A stretch of 64,000 nucleotides of DNA from Veillonellaceae bacterium (GTDB lineage Bacteria; Bacillota; Negativicutes; Veillonellales; Dialisteraceae). The stretch is taken from the NCBI GenBank assembly GCA_025992895.1, contig DAJPGA010000001.1, forward strand, positions 631,001-695,000. Direction: 5' to 3'. The position numbers were made by a program, and so were the translations under genes. How positions within the stretch are numbered: position 1 is the stretch's first letter; every line of letters begins with the position of its first letter. Below the pieces are notes generated by a model. It was not told where the DNA came from and did not search any database. It saw only the letters and a list, made by a program, of their open reading frames with translations. Shown piece after piece: positions 42,476 to 51,914 of the stretch.

Positions 42476-43540
42476 TTATTTATCCTTCAGTTTTTCAACA
42501 TCCATCATAGCCTTGTAGACCATGTCGAAGGTGATGTCGTATGGCTTGACTCTCATATCTTTGGTATGGAGGCAGTTTTCTACGAGTTCATCGGGGTGCT
42601 TGGGGTCGATGCCGATGTCTTCCAGGCAGTGCGGAAGGTTGATGGATTTGGCGAAGTTGTAGATCTTGTCTCTTTCTTCGATCTGTCCGTCCATGGTGAG
42701 CATGACCTGAAGGCCGTAGTTGACGACGGCGCCGTGGAAGTGCTCGCCCTTGTGCGGGGTGCGGGTGTGGCTGTTGTAGATGGCATGCGCGAGGCTGGAG
42801 TCGAGGTCATCCTCGATGCAGACGGAGGCCATGCCCGGAGCTACGATGATGGAAAGGGTGGCTGCTTCGAGAGCGTCTGTCACGATTCCCTTGTCTACGT
42901 CAGCGAGGGCTTCCTTGCCGTATTTCAGAATGCCCGGTGCTACGTTCTGTGCATTGTTCACGCCGGTCTGCTGGATCCATGTGAGGTCCATGCCTCTGGC
43001 GGAGAAGGGGACTTCATATTGCTTGGCAAGAGCATCGCCGAGGCCTGCCCAGAAGTACTGGCGCGGGGAGTGTGCGATGATTTCCGTATTGATGAAGGTG
43101 TGCCATGCACCGCGTTCTCTGTAAATGGAGCCTTTGAAGCTGTGGTCCGGGTTGTACATGATGCAGACGGCAGTGACGGAGGCGCAGTTGGATGCGAGTG
43201 TCGGGAATGTGAAAATCGGTTTCTTCAGGAGGTGCGCAGCCCATTTGCAGGTGTCGGTCGCGCGGCCGCCGCCGACGGCGAAAATCATGTCGGCTTCCTG
43301 GATTTCCGGGATCTTTGTCAGTGCTTCGGCGTTTTCAAATGTAGCGTCGTCGCCGTAGAGGAAGGATCCGGTGATATCGATCTTTCCGCTGACGGCTTTT
43401 CTGATCAGCGGTTCAGCGGCGATTCTAGCCTTGGTGCCGCCGATGATGACAGCGGTTTTTCCATATTCGCCGCAAATATCCGGAATCTTGTCATAGGCAT
43501 CGCTGCCGATGGTGAAGTGCGGTAAATACGTACTATTCAT
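42476..43540 (-). CDS. Iron-containing alcohol dehydrogenase, GldA-like
   Basis: The 354-residue protein has the NAD-binding GGGRATDTCKWAA motif (GGGxxxD) and a metal site built from Asp in WAGLGDALAK, His in LAHAIYNS and His in GEHFHGAVVNYG. This is the glycerol-dehydrogenase-like fold. It probably oxidises glycerol or reduces small ketones with NAD(H). It stands apart from the ABC exporter genes, with no visible glycerol kinase genes. Substrate assignment is uncertain. Confidence 0.75.
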   Translation of the reverse strand: MNSTYLPHFTIGSDAYDKIPDICGEYGKTAVIIGGTKARIAAEPLIRKAVSGKIDITGSFLYGDDATFENAEALTKIPEIQEADMIFAVGGGRATDTCKWAAHLLKKPIFTFPTLASNCASVTAVCIMYNPDHSFKGSIYRERGAWHTFINTEIIAHSPRQYFWAGLGDALAKQYEVPFSARGMDLTWIQQTGVNNAQNVAPGILKYGKEALADVDKGIVTDALEAATLSIIVAPGMASVCIEDDLDSSLAHAIYNSHTRTPHKGEHFHGAVVNYGLQVMLTMDGQIEERDKIYNFAKSINLPHCLEDIGIDPKHPDELVENCLHTKDMRVKPYDITFDMVYKAMMDVEKLKDK

Positions 43541-43624
43541 AAATGATCCCCTCTCTTATGTAAAAGGCTTATGGCCTTGGATGTATACAGGTATTATAGT
43601 CGAATCGGATGGTCTCTTCAAGAA

Positions 43625-45289
43625 TCAATGGCCGATGCGGACCTGCCTGCCTCCCGCGGCTTCGAAGAGGCGGTGGGAAATGGAGAGCACCGTGCGCTTT
43701 TCAGAAGCAGCGCGCAGGGCGTCAAGGACCTGCTTCTCTGTGACGGAGTCAAGGTTCGCCGTGATTTCATCGAGAAGGAGAAGCGGCGGATTCGTGACGG
43801 TCGCGCGGGCAATGGAGAGGAGCTGGAACTGGCCCTGTGAAAGGAGGCCCGGGTCGTAAGGGGTATCAAAACCTTCCGGCAAGTCTTCGATGGCAGGAAG
43901 GATGCCTGTCTCGGCCAGTGCTCTTCTGACGTCTTCCTCGGAAATGGAGGGATCGGAGAGCGTAATCTGGTCCCGCATATTTCCCGAAACTGGCTTGAAC
44001 TGCTGCTCGACGAGGCCGAATACCTTTCTTCTTTCCTCTTCAGGGATGGATTCCGGCGCGCGGCCGAAGATGCGGACGGTGCCCTCAGATGGCTGGTAGA
44101 GGCCGCAGATGAGTTTGAAGAGCGTGCTCTTGCCCGAGCCTGTCCTTCCAATCAGCGTGACATTCTCGCCTTCATGGATGGTGAGGTCGAAATTGTGGAA
44201 GACAGGCTTTCCGTCTTCGTAGGCAAAGGAAAGATGGCGGATGGAAATCGGGATATTCTCTTCTTTTTCAGAAACTGCTGCGGAAGGCGTTTCCATTTCC
44301 TTTTCCGAAAGGAAGTCGCCGATCCGCTTGCAGCCTGCGATAGCGGACTGGATATTCTGGATTTCCATGCCGATGCTTTCGAGCGGCGAGAAAACCTTCC
44401 CGACGTAGGCGATGAGGGCGACGGCGGTACCTGCGCTCATGCCGAAGAGTGCCTGGAAGTCGCTCCGGCTGACGGAGAGAACGACCATGATGGCGATGAT
44501 AAGCGAGCTCACCGTGATGATGATCGGCGAGTAAATCGAGTCGTACAGGTTGCTCCGGTTCATTGCGTCAAACCCCGCGCGGACGGATTTCCCGTACCTT
44601 TCTTCCATGAAGGATTCGCGGTGGTAGAGGCGGATCGTGCGGATGCTGGCAATCGTTTCAGGGATCGCCTGATTGATGCCCGCGACGGCTTTCCTGTTGT
44701 CGAGCTGCGCGGAGAGCATGCGGCGCTGGAATGATCTCGTGAGGAGGAAGAGAATCGGCAGCGATAAGAAGAGCAGGATCATGAGGCCCTTGCTCAGGAA
44801 ATAGACGACGCAGAGGATGGAAACGATGCGGAAGACGTCGGAAATCATGGAAATGATGCCCGAGTCGAAGAGGTCTTCGAGGGTATCGACGTCGTTCACG
44901 AAGAGCGAGGCGAGCGAACCGCTGTCGTTTTCTATGAAGACGGAAGAGGGCAGGCGCGAGAGCTTGTCCGCCATGAAGGAGCGGATGTGGCGCGTCGAGC
45001 GCTGGCCGAAGATCGTGATGATCGTTTCCTTGACTGAGTCTGCAATGCCCGAGACGGCTGTCAGGGCAAAGTAGAGAAGGCCTGCCTGGAGGAGGAAGGG
45101 AAGCGTCGCATTTTCTGCCGTCAGTTCATCGACGATGCGCCTGAGGATCAGCGGCGGCGTGACGGAAACGGTGACGGAGATGAGGATCGCAAGGACGAGC
45201 CCGATGGTCAGCTTCTTATTATGCAGGGCAGCATAGCGGAAAATGGAATAAAGCGGGCGCTTCGTGTCGACGGGATTCTTTTTGTTCAT
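43625..45289 (-). CDS. Heterodimeric ABC exporter subunit (membrane + ATPase), second gene
   Basis: The 554-residue product has six membrane helices in residues 25-310 and then an ATPase domain. It has Walker A GRTGSGKST, signature LSQGQFQLLSIARA and Walker B LLLLDEITANLD. The Glu after Walker B is kept and the signature is LSQGQ, a mild variant. It overlaps the partner gene by ATGA, so the two are made together and likely form a heterodimeric multidrug or lipid exporter. Confidence 0.85.
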   Translation of the reverse strand: MNKKNPVDTKRPLYSIFRYAALHNKKLTIGLVLAILISVTVSVTPPLILRRIVDELTAENATLPFLLQAGLLYFALTAVSGIADSVKETIITIFGQRSTRHIRSFMADKLSRLPSSVFIENDSGSLASLFVNDVDTLEDLFDSGIISMISDVFRIVSILCVVYFLSKGLMILLFLSLPILFLLTRSFQRRMLSAQLDNRKAVAGINQAIPETIASIRTIRLYHRESFMEERYGKSVRAGFDAMNRSNLYDSIYSPIIITVSSLIIAIMVVLSVSRSDFQALFGMSAGTAVALIAYVGKVFSPLESIGMEIQNIQSAIAGCKRIGDFLSEKEMETPSAAVSEKEENIPISIRHLSFAYEDGKPVFHNFDLTIHEGENVTLIGRTGSGKSTLFKLICGLYQPSEGTVRIFGRAPESIPEEERRKVFGLVEQQFKPVSGNMRDQITLSDPSISEEDVRRALAETGILPAIEDLPEGFDTPYDPGLLSQGQFQLLSIARATVTNPPLLLLDEITANLDSVTEKQVLDALRAASEKRTVLSISHRLFEAAGGRQVRIGH

Positions 45290-47016
45290 TTATCGTCCCC
45301 TCCTTCCGCGAGGGCGTGCTGCATCTTCCAGAGGCGGCGGTACTGCCTGTTCTTGCTGAGAAGTTCTTCATGGGGAAGGACCTCTACACTTCCGTCGCCA
45401 GAAATCCAGACGACGCGGTCGAAGTCCTTGAAGAAATGGAGACGGTGAGAAATGAGGATGACGATCGAATCCCTCAGCATCGGGCGGATGTTGGTGAGGA
45501 TTTCCTCTTCCGTCTTTCTGTCGACGGCGGAGAAGGGATCGTCCAGGATGAGGAGCGGGCGCTTGTGGTAGAGCGTACGGGCCAGAGCCACGCGCGCCTG
45601 CTGGCCGCCGGAAAGACGGAGGCCGCCCTCTCCGATCATCGTGTGGATGCCATCCGGGAAGGAGGAAATTTCCTTGTCCATCTCGACAGCTTTAAGAACA
45701 GCATCGAGATCGCCGGGCTTTCCGAGGCGGATGTTGTCCTCGATCGTTCCGGAGAAAAGTTCAGGGCGGTGGCCCATGTAGCCGACTGTGCCGATGGGGT
45801 CGATTTCGCTTCCAAGGCGCTTTCCTCCATAAAGGATCGTGCCCTCATAAGGGTACTCGCAGAGGAATGTGCGGCCGAGCGTCGATTTCCCGCTGGCAAC
45901 TTCCCCTGTGACGCCGATGAATTCACCGGACCTGGCTTCAAGATTGAAATCCTTGTAAATCGGGTGGTCGCCGCCCGGGTAGGTGAAGGAAACGTGGCTG
46001 ACGGAAAGATCGGCAGACGGGGACACTTTTTCTTCTGTCTCCTCGATATCCTTCAGGTAAGGACGGACGCGGACCCATGACACCTTCGCTTTCTGCACAG
46101 CATTGAAAAGATGCGCTGCATGGGAGGCTTTCACCGCAAGGCGCGCAAAGCAGGCAAGGTAGGCGGAGAAGGCCGCAATGTCCCAGGAAGCCCAGCCCGT
46201 CCCCATGACGTTCCTGCCGCCATGGACGATGATAAAGAATGCGCCCGTCATGGCGATGACTTCATAAAGAGGCTCCATCGTATTGCCCCATAGATTGGCG
46301 CGGACGGTCTTCTTCTTATAATCGGCAAGGTACGTCTCATAGATGGTGTCCTGCGCCGTTTCCTCGCCGAAAATGCGGTAAGTGAGCGCATTCCTGATGC
46401 GGTCCATTGTGCGGTCAGAAAGGCGCCCGCTTGATTCTTTCCCGGCGCGTGCGCTGTCGGTCACGACCTTCTTGAGCCGGCCGGCAATGAAGTAGGCAAT
46501 CGGAGGGAAGAGAAGGACGAGGAATGTCAATTTCCAGTCATAGTAAAAAAGGAGCGCGGCATAAGCCACCATGACGACGCCCGTGTCGAAGACCTCCGTC
46601 GTGAATTTGCGCATGCCTTCCACGCAGGCATCGACGTCCGAGACGACGCGCGTCATGAGGGATCCTTCCGTCTCGCCCGCCTTCGCCGTTTCCTGATGGA
46701 TGAGCGTGCGGTAAAGGATTGCCTTCATCGCAAGGGAGATGTCGTTCGCAAAATGGCGCACGTAGAGACGCTTGAGAGCGCGGCAGCCCTGCACGATCAT
46801 GATCGTCAGAAGGTAGAGCGAAGCGAGGCGCAGCATAGCCGAAGGCGCTCGCTCGCCGCCCAGGATATCTATCACGTACTGGGCCAGCTGTCCTTCAAAC
46901 CAGGGAGAGAGCGTCATGCCCACATTGTAGATGAGCCCGCTGATCGTCACGTACAAAAGGACCTTCTTCTCTCCCGCAAAATAATAGAGAAGATCCGACG
47001 GCGTATATTTCTTCAT
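45286..47016 (-). CDS. Heterodimeric ABC exporter subunit (membrane + ATPase), first gene
   Basis: The 576-residue product has an N-terminal membrane domain and an ATPase with Walker A GEVASGKST, signature LSGGQQARVALART and Walker B LLILDDPFSAVD. The catalytic Glu after Walker B is Asp here. One weakened site is typical of asymmetric heterodimeric exporters, in which the other subunit keeps Glu. Start chosen at MKKYTPSDLL; the frame is open 27 codons upstream without a convincing ribosome site. Confidence 0.83.
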   Translation of the reverse strand: MKKYTPSDLLYYFAGEKKVLLYVTISGLIYNVGMTLSPWFEGQLAQYVIDILGGERAPSAMLRLASLYLLTIMIVQGCRALKRLYVRHFANDISLAMKAILYRTLIHQETAKAGETEGSLMTRVVSDVDACVEGMRKFTTEVFDTGVVMVAYAALLFYYDWKLTFLVLLFPPIAYFIAGRLKKVVTDSARAGKESSGRLSDRTMDRIRNALTYRIFGEETAQDTIYETYLADYKKKTVRANLWGNTMEPLYEVIAMTGAFFIIVHGGRNVMGTGWASWDIAAFSAYLACFARLAVKASHAAHLFNAVQKAKVSWVRVRPYLKDIEETEEKVSPSADLSVSHVSFTYPGGDHPIYKDFNLEARSGEFIGVTGEVASGKSTLGRTFLCEYPYEGTILYGGKRLGSEIDPIGTVGYMGHRPELFSGTIEDNIRLGKPGDLDAVLKAVEMDKEISSFPDGIHTMIGEGGLRLSGGQQARVALARTLYHKRPLLILDDPFSAVDRKTEEEILTNIRPMLRDSIVILISHRLHFFKDFDRVVWISGDGSVEVLPHEELLSKNRQYRRLWKMQHALAEGGDDK

Positions 47017-47142
47017 AATAATCTTCTTTCTTCCTGCTTCCTGAATTTTTCCTTTTTCTCTATTATAATTCAGAGAGAGACACATGATTTTAAACAATAC
47101 TTAAAATAGAAACAAGAATGACAAATGAGAATTTTTCCTGTT

Positions 47143-47169
47143 TTGGCAAAGTGTTTTTTAGTATATAAT
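47143..47169 (+). promoter_or_regulatory. Predicted promoter of the secreted-protein pair
   Basis: TTGGCA (47143) or TTTTGG, slightly earlier, and TATAAT (47164-47169), spaced by 15 to 17 bases. Confidence 0.4.
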
Positions 47170-47206
47170 GAGAAACAGATATGAGGAAAATAAAGGGGGA
47201 CCTTGT

Positions 47207-47869
47207 ATGAATTGGAAAAAAGCTGCTGCAGCGGCCGTTTTTGTACTCGCACTCGGGGGAAGCATCGGAGCGGATGCTGCCGCCATTTCCCTTCCGGGAC
47301 TTTCCGGAAATCCGGCGGAGCAGTCCGGGGCATTCCGCACAGACGACTACCATCTCACGCGTGCTTACCTCAAAAGCCCGTACCTGATTGCGCACGGCAT
47401 CAATGAAAACTTCGCAGGCTACGTCAATGCGGCGATTGCCAGGGAGAAAAGGAATTTCCTGGACGAACTTTCCAGGGAACCTGCCGGCATCACGGGGATC
47501 ATGACGTGGAATGAAGGTCTTATCGCAAACTACTACAGCAACCTGCAGGGGATCACAAGCCTTGTCCTCATCGAGGAATGGAAGAGCGCAAGCGGCTCCT
47601 CCCTCTTCGTGAAGGGACTCAACTTTGACGCGGGAGGAAATCTCATTCCCTTCAAGCGTCTCTTTCCGCGCATGACAGCAGGCGATGCGGAGGAAAGGAT
47701 ACAGGCATATGCATCCAAAGCGGGGATCATGCTGCTTCCTCATAGAAAGGCGGCCCTTCCCACGAACTACTACGTGTCGAAGAAAGGCGTCGTCTATGCC
47801 ATTTACCAGCCGGGCGAAAGGACGCTTTACAAGTACGGCGTCTTCTGCGTCCCGATAGGGACAGTCTGA
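47207..47869 (+). CDS. Secreted protein, DUF3298/RsiV-like (first of a pair)
   Basis: The 220-residue protein has a signal peptide (KKAAAAAVFVLALGGSIGADAA). The mature domain contains INENFAGYVNAAIAREKRNFLDE, SLVLIEEWKSASGSS, GLNFDAGGNLIPFKRLF and a C-terminal YKYGVFCVPIG. The order of helix, strand pair and terminal strand resembles DUF3298 domains as in RsiV. It is probably periplasmic; its role is unknown. ATG 47207 follows GGGGGA. A homologous gene follows after 28 bp. Confidence 0.6.
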   Translation: MNWKKAAAAAVFVLALGGSIGADAAAISLPGLSGNPAEQSGAFRTDDYHLTRAYLKSPYLIAHGINENFAGYVNAAIAREKRNFLDELSREPAGITGIMTWNEGLIANYYSNLQGITSLVLIEEWKSASGSSLFVKGLNFDAGGNLIPFKRLFPRMTAGDAEERIQAYASKAGIMLLPHRKAALPTNYYVSKKGVVYAIYQPGERTLYKYGVFCVPIGTV

Positions 47870-47897
47870 CCCGGCATTCCATCAAGGAGGAATCACT

Positions 47898-48563
47898 ATG
47901 AAGAAATTGGAAATCGGCCTTATGGCTGCCCTGCTCCTGTTTCCAGCCATTGGCACCGCTGAAGCGTACACCGCCGAGACACTGAAACAGGCGCAAGGCC
48001 CTGCCATTGTTTCTGAATCCTACAAAGACGGCACCATGGAAGTGCGCAAAGCCGTCTCGAAAGACGCAAATCTCCTTCGCCGCGCAAGAATCAACAGCGC
48101 CATCGATACAGAAATCGACCGCTTTGCCAGCTATGTGGCAAAAGCCAATCAGCGCACCGGAGGCGGCACAAAGGGATGGATCAACTACAAAGAAGGTATG
48201 GTTGGAGAAAACGATCCGTACACCAGCCTTCTCCTCTTCGAATCCGTTTACTATTACCATGCGGCGCATCCCCTGACCTATGCCAAGGGACTGACCTTCG
48301 ACCAGATGGGACATAAAGTCACCTTCGAAGACCTCAAGAAGAAAATGCCGAACCTCACCCTGGAAGAACTCCGCCGCCAGACCGCCCTTCAGGCAGAGGC
48401 CAACCACCTCTTCCTCTTCAAGGACTACAAGATCAACAAATTCCCGGAAACCTTCTACATCGACAAAAACAATCACCTCTACTTCGTCTTCCAGCAATAC
48501 GCCATCGCTCCCTATGCCGCAGGCTTCATCGTCATAGACATGGGCGAAGTCCCGGAGAAATAA
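47898..48563 (+). CDS. Secreted protein, DUF3298/RsiV-like (second of a pair)
   Basis: The 221-residue protein has a signal peptide (LMAALLLFPAIGTAEA). The body has INSAIDTEIDRFASYVAKAN, SLLLFESVYYYHAAHP, GLTFDQMGHKVTFEDL and FYIDKNNHLYFVFQQYAIAPYAAG. The last stretch is close to the DUF3298 ending 'f....YeIAPya.G'. It is similar in layout to its neighbour and likely an old duplication. Periplasmic location is inferred. Confidence 0.65.
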   Translation: MKKLEIGLMAALLLFPAIGTAEAYTAETLKQAQGPAIVSESYKDGTMEVRKAVSKDANLLRRARINSAIDTEIDRFASYVAKANQRTGGGTKGWINYKEGMVGENDPYTSLLLFESVYYYHAAHPLTYAKGLTFDQMGHKVTFEDLKKKMPNLTLEELRRQTALQAEANHLFLFKDYKINKFPETFYIDKNNHLYFVFQQYAIAPYAAGFIVIDMGEVPEK

Positions 48564-48567
48564 GCAT

Positions 48568-48850
48568 TTTAAAAGGGGCTGTAGAAATCTCCTAAAACAC
48601 TGCTTCTCCTTTTCTCGAGCGAAGCGAGGTTTAAAGGTGTTTACCTTCCCAGACGGGGAAGGAGGGCCACGAAGTGGCGGTTAGGGTTGATTTCCACGAG
48701 CGAAGCTATATAAGTTTAAGACAAATAAGAACTGAGTTCCTTTGTTTCTCATCGCAGAGCTGCCCCCAACGGAGGGAAGTGCCCGAAGGACGAAAGGGGT
48801 GCAGTTTCTAAGAAGGCGAAGCATCCTTTACGGTTTTAATCATCCTACCC
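48568..48850. repeat. Intergenic modular mosaic with an inverted 133-bp module
   Basis: It holds CCTTCCC-AGAC-GGGGAAGG near 48644, GCCAC-GAA-GTGGC near 48667, and, at about 48697-48826, an inverted copy of the 133-bp module found twice at 57599-57928. No gene is supported. Confidence 0.7.
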
Positions 48851-48853
48851 ATC

Positions 48854-48895
48854 AAAAAAGGAAGTGCATCTGTCAAAGAACGCACTTCCTTTTTA
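48854..48895. terminator. Bidirectional terminator downstream of lysE-like gene
   Basis: GGAAGTGC and GCACTTCC pair over a loop of 14, with A6 before and T5 after. Confidence 0.85.
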
Positions 48896-48900
48896 TTTCA

Positions 48901-49524
48901 TTACAGGAACATCAGCCCGATGGCGATCAGGAGGAGAAGCGTGCCCTCCACGCGGCTCATGATGAGCGGGAAGCTCTCATGACGGATGAGGGTATCCTTT
49001 AGCTGGCCGGCGCAGATGGCGGCGATCGAGAAGAGGATGGCTGCCTGGATGGAGAACGTCAGCCCCAGAAGACCGATCTGAAGACTGGGGGAGAGGAACC
49101 CATTCGGCTGGACGAACTGCGGAAGAATCGCGAGGAAGAAAAGAAGCACCTTCGGATTCGACGCATTCATGAGGAAACCCCTCTTGTAGAGCGCAAAGCT
49201 CTCCGACTTGTCCACCACGTCGCCCGCCTTGATCGAAGCACCCTTCGAACGGAAAGCGCCGTAGGAGAGATAGAGGAGGTAAGCCGCGCCGCAGTATTTC
49301 AAGACCATGAAAGCCGCCGGCGAACTCTGGATGAAAGCCGCCACACCTGCCATGACAAGAAGCGTATGCCAGAGAGGACCCGTCGCCAGCCCCATCGCCA
49401 GCGTCACACCCTGCCTGGGCCCTGCCGAAAGACTCTTCGTCAGGATGTACATATTATCCGGCCCCGGAGCCAGCGTCAGCAGGATCGCCGCGCCAAGGAA
49501 AGACAAGTAATTCGCTAAATCCAT
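48901..49524 (-). CDS. LysE/RhtB-family amino acid exporter
   Basis: The 207-residue membrane protein has six hydrophobic segments. Family signatures are LTLAPGPDNMYILTKSLSAGPRQG near the N-terminus and FLMNASNPKVLLFFLAILPQFV in the middle. It probably exports amino acids such as threonine, homoserine or lysine. It is monocistronic and convergent with the secreted-protein pair. Confidence 0.88.
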   Translation of the reverse strand: MDLANYLSFLGAAILLTLAPGPDNMYILTKSLSAGPRQGVTLAMGLATGPLWHTLLVMAGVAAFIQSSPAAFMVLKYCGAAYLLYLSYGAFRSKGASIKAGDVVDKSESFALYKRGFLMNASNPKVLLFFLAILPQFVQPNGFLSPSLQIGLLGLTFSIQAAILFSIAAICAGQLKDTLIRHESFPLIMSRVEGTLLLLIAIGLMFL

Positions 49525-49590
49525 CTCTTCGCCTCCTCAAAAGTAAATTTCAATTATTATATCATTTTCAGCGGTGCTCTGGCGGGAAAT

Positions 49591-49619
49591 TTGACCCTGA
49601 TCCCCTAAGAGTGTATAAT
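49591..49619 (+). promoter_or_regulatory. Predicted promoter of the SIMPL gene
   Basis: TTGACC and TATAAT are separated by 17 bases, 43 bases before the ATG. Confidence 0.7.
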
Positions 49620-49662
49620 ATGACTTATAGTCAATTATTTTACAAATGAAAGGAAGGTTCCC

Positions 49663-50373
49663 ATGAAAAAGAAATGGCTGGCCCTTGCGGCCGCAAGTCT
49701 TCTCGTATTCTCTACCATGACAGCGCAGGCAGAAGAACCTGCCAGAAGAAGCATCACCGTTTCCGGATCGGGACAAGTGACCGCCAAGAGCGACATTGCC
49801 ACCCTTCATATTTCCGTACAGACAGAATCTGCCAACAGCAAAGCTGCCGTCCGTGAAAATGCGAACACGATGACCGCCGTCAGAAACGCCGTCATTGCAG
49901 CAGGCGCCGACGCTTCCAAGATCGAAACACAGAACTACAGCGTCTATCCGCAGCAGAACTACGACAACAAGGGAAGAAAAACCGACCTGAAATACATCTG
50001 CAACAACACCATGAACGTCACCGTCACCAACATTGCAAGGACAGGTGAAGTCATGGATGCAGCCATCAATGCAGGCGCCACCCGCCTCGACTCCGTCGAC
50101 TTCGGTGTGAGCGATACACAGAAATTCAAGGACGCATCCTTAAGAGCCGCTGCCCTTGATGCCAAAAATAAAGCCAACATCCTGGCATCAGCCCTCGGAC
50201 GTACCGTCGTGAACGTCATCTCCGTCAACGAAGACAGCGTGAACGTCGTCCCGTACCGCCTGATGTCTTTCAAAGCCGCCGCTGCCCGCGACAACGTGGA
50301 AACGACGACACCCGTAGACCCCGGTGATTCCAAAATGGAAAGCCACGTCACCGTCGTCTTTGAAATTGCCTGA
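49663..50373 (+). CDS. Secreted SIMPL (DUF541) domain protein
   Basis: The 236-residue protein has a signal peptide (LALAAASLLVFSTMTAQA). A SIMPL domain follows, starting ITVSGSGQVTAKSDIATLHI and containing QTESANSKAAVRENANTM, TQNYSVYPQQNYD and DASLRAAALDAKNKANILASALG. Family members are periplasmic or outer-membrane proteins, some linked to oxidative stress. The precise role is unknown. A family terminator follows. Confidence 0.88.
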   Translation: MKKKWLALAAASLLVFSTMTAQAEEPARRSITVSGSGQVTAKSDIATLHISVQTESANSKAAVRENANTMTAVRNAVIAAGADASKIETQNYSVYPQQNYDNKGRKTDLKYICNNTMNVTVTNIARTGEVMDAAINAGATRLDSVDFGVSDTQKFKDASLRAAALDAKNKANILASALGRTVVNVISVNEDSVNVVPYRLMSFKAAAARDNVETTTPVDPGDSKMESHVTVVFEIA

Positions 50374-50398
50374 GGATAATTTTATATAAAAAGAAAAA

Positions 50399-50444
50399 AG
50401 GGCTGTGACAAAATGGATAATCATTTCGTCACGGTCCTTTTTCC
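50399..50444 (+). terminator. Terminator after the SIMPL gene
   Basis: GGGCTGTGAC pairs with GTCACGGTCC, with inner AAATG...CATTT, then T5. It is a member of the recurring family. Confidence 0.8.
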
Positions 50445-50501
50445 TTGCAAATTTTCAGGGAAAGTGCCTAGAATAATAAAAAAACAAAAAGGAAGAAAGA
50501 A

Positions 50502-50990
50502 ATGGAAATCACAAACGCATCCATAGAAGACATTGACCGCATCGAAGAAATCGCAACCGCGGCATTCAAAAGCACAGTCTACTACGCCAAGCCCATCCTC
50601 ACCGCCCACGTAGAACACTTCCCGCAAGGCTTCCTCCTTGCCAGAGAAGGGAAAGAAATCCTCGGCTTCATCTGCGGCCTTGGCGCCAGAGAAACATCCA
50701 TACAGGGCTGGATGTACGAAAAGAAAGCCCGCCCCGAAGAAAATCCCACCACCTTCATGGGTCTCTACCTCGCCATCGATCCCAAGTATCAGGGAAAAGG
50801 CATAGGCACCAAGCTCCTGAAGCAAGCCGAACACCTCTCGGCCACCCTGGGCTGCACACGCCTCACACTTATCTGCGAAGACCACCTCGTCCCGCTGTAT
50901 AAGAAACTAGGCTACAAACTAGACGGCATCAACGCCCTCAAATACGGCAACAAAACCTGGTACGACATGTCCATACAAACAAAAAAATAA
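50502..50990 (+). CDS. GNAT-family N-acetyltransferase
   Basis: The 162-residue protein has the acetyl-CoA-binding motif A as LAIDPKYQGKGIGTKLLKQAEH and a C-terminal LVPLYKKLGYKLDG, both typical of GNAT enzymes. EITNASIEDIDRIEEI opens the fold. It resembles arylalkylamine-type acetyltransferases in layout, but the substrate is unknown. It is monocistronic. Confidence 0.85.
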   Translation: MEITNASIEDIDRIEEIATAAFKSTVYYAKPILTAHVEHFPQGFLLAREGKEILGFICGLGARETSIQGWMYEKKARPEENPTTFMGLYLAIDPKYQGKGIGTKLLKQAEHLSATLGCTRLTLICEDHLVPLYKKLGYKLDGINALKYGNKTWYDMSIQTKK

Positions 50991-51274
50991 AAGAGCCCAA
51001 AGCAGAGCCATGCCGTATTACTTGCTTTCCCAGACGGGGAAGTATGCCTTTGACCTTGCCCTGGAAGGGAAGGTTTGGATAGGATTACGAAAGGTCCAAA
51101 ACAAATCAGATTGGAAATCTTTTCTTTATTCCTTGTGAAGCCTTCCCTTCTGGGGAAGGTGCGCAGCTTATCTTTTATCTGTAGCTGCGCGGAAACAGCA
51201 GTTAATAAGTAAAGGGATGAGTTGCATTTCCACCGAGCGCAGCGAGGTTGTATGGTTTTCTTCCTCTCCCACAC
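50991..51274. repeat. Intergenic modular hairpin mosaic
   Basis: Contains CTTTCCC-AGAC-GGGGAAG near 51029, CCTTGCCCTGGAAGGGAAGG near 51054, CTTCCCTTCTGGGGAAGG near 51143, and an ACCGAGCGCAGCGAGGTTGTATGG module near 51231. No gene is supported. Confidence 0.6.
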
Positions 51275-51318
51275 AAAAAGGACTGCAGAAATACATCTCG
51301 TATTTCCGCAGTCCTTTT
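51275..51318. terminator. Terminator downstream of the ridA-nitroreductase unit
   Basis: GGACTGC, a bulge, GAAATAC pair with GTATTTC, a bulge, GCAGTCC. A5 and T4 flank it. Confidence 0.8.
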
Positions 51319-51326
51319 CTATTTCC

Positions 51327-51902
51327 CTATTTCTTGATGCAGATTTCATCAAGCGGACGTTTCGGGACGCAGTAGTCCTTGTTTTCATCCAGATAATACT
51401 TGATCGAACCATTCTCAGGAACGTCGACGATCGTGCTCTTGCAGCCCGGGTATCCCAGAGCAATCAGGAGACGCGGGTTCCAGTCTTCCGGAACCCCGAG
51501 GAGCTCCGTCATCTTCGGGAATTCGACAGCGCCCAGCATAGCCGAGCCGATGCCGTAGCTGTACGCATTCAGCGTAATCGTCCTTGCTGCGATGCCCACA
51601 TCCACATCAGCCCACGGATTGCCGCGGCCTTCCTTGCAGATGAGGACGAAAGCTGTAGGCTGTTCGCCAACCTTCGGCGTGCCGAGCTCCTTTGGAAGAG
51701 CAGCGGCCCAGTGGATCATCGGCTGCATCTTGGCGACAAGATCCGGATCCTTTACCAGCACATAACGGAGCACCTGCCCGTTCATCGCGCTGTTCGCAAT
51801 GCGGACATTGTCCATCAATTCATCCAATACTTCCGGAGCGATCTTTTCCTGCGTGAAACGGCGTTACGCACGGCATCCGGTGCAAAGCGACTTGAAATCC
51901 AT
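51327..51902 (-). pseudogene. Nitroreductase-family protein interrupted by an in-frame TAA
   Basis: From ATG at 51902 (minus) the frame reads MDFKSLCTGCRA, then TAA (51864-51866 on the plus strand as TTA), then RRFTQEKIAPEVLDELMDNV and a complete nitroreductase body. RRFTQ is the expected RRF FMN-binding start. The body includes ADVDVGIAARTITLNAYSYGIGSAMLG and PEDWNPRLLIALGYP. Re-initiation at a TTG near 51827 would lose the FMN-binding Arg residues, so the product is probably inactive. It follows ridA by 12 bp. Confidence 0.75.
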
Positions 51903-51914
51903 AAGAAATCCTCC

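Noticed and set aside
42263..43525. A 420-codon plus-strand frame covering the repeat and the GldA-like gene
   Set aside because: The first part is intergenic repeat and the rest is antisense to a clear dehydrogenase.
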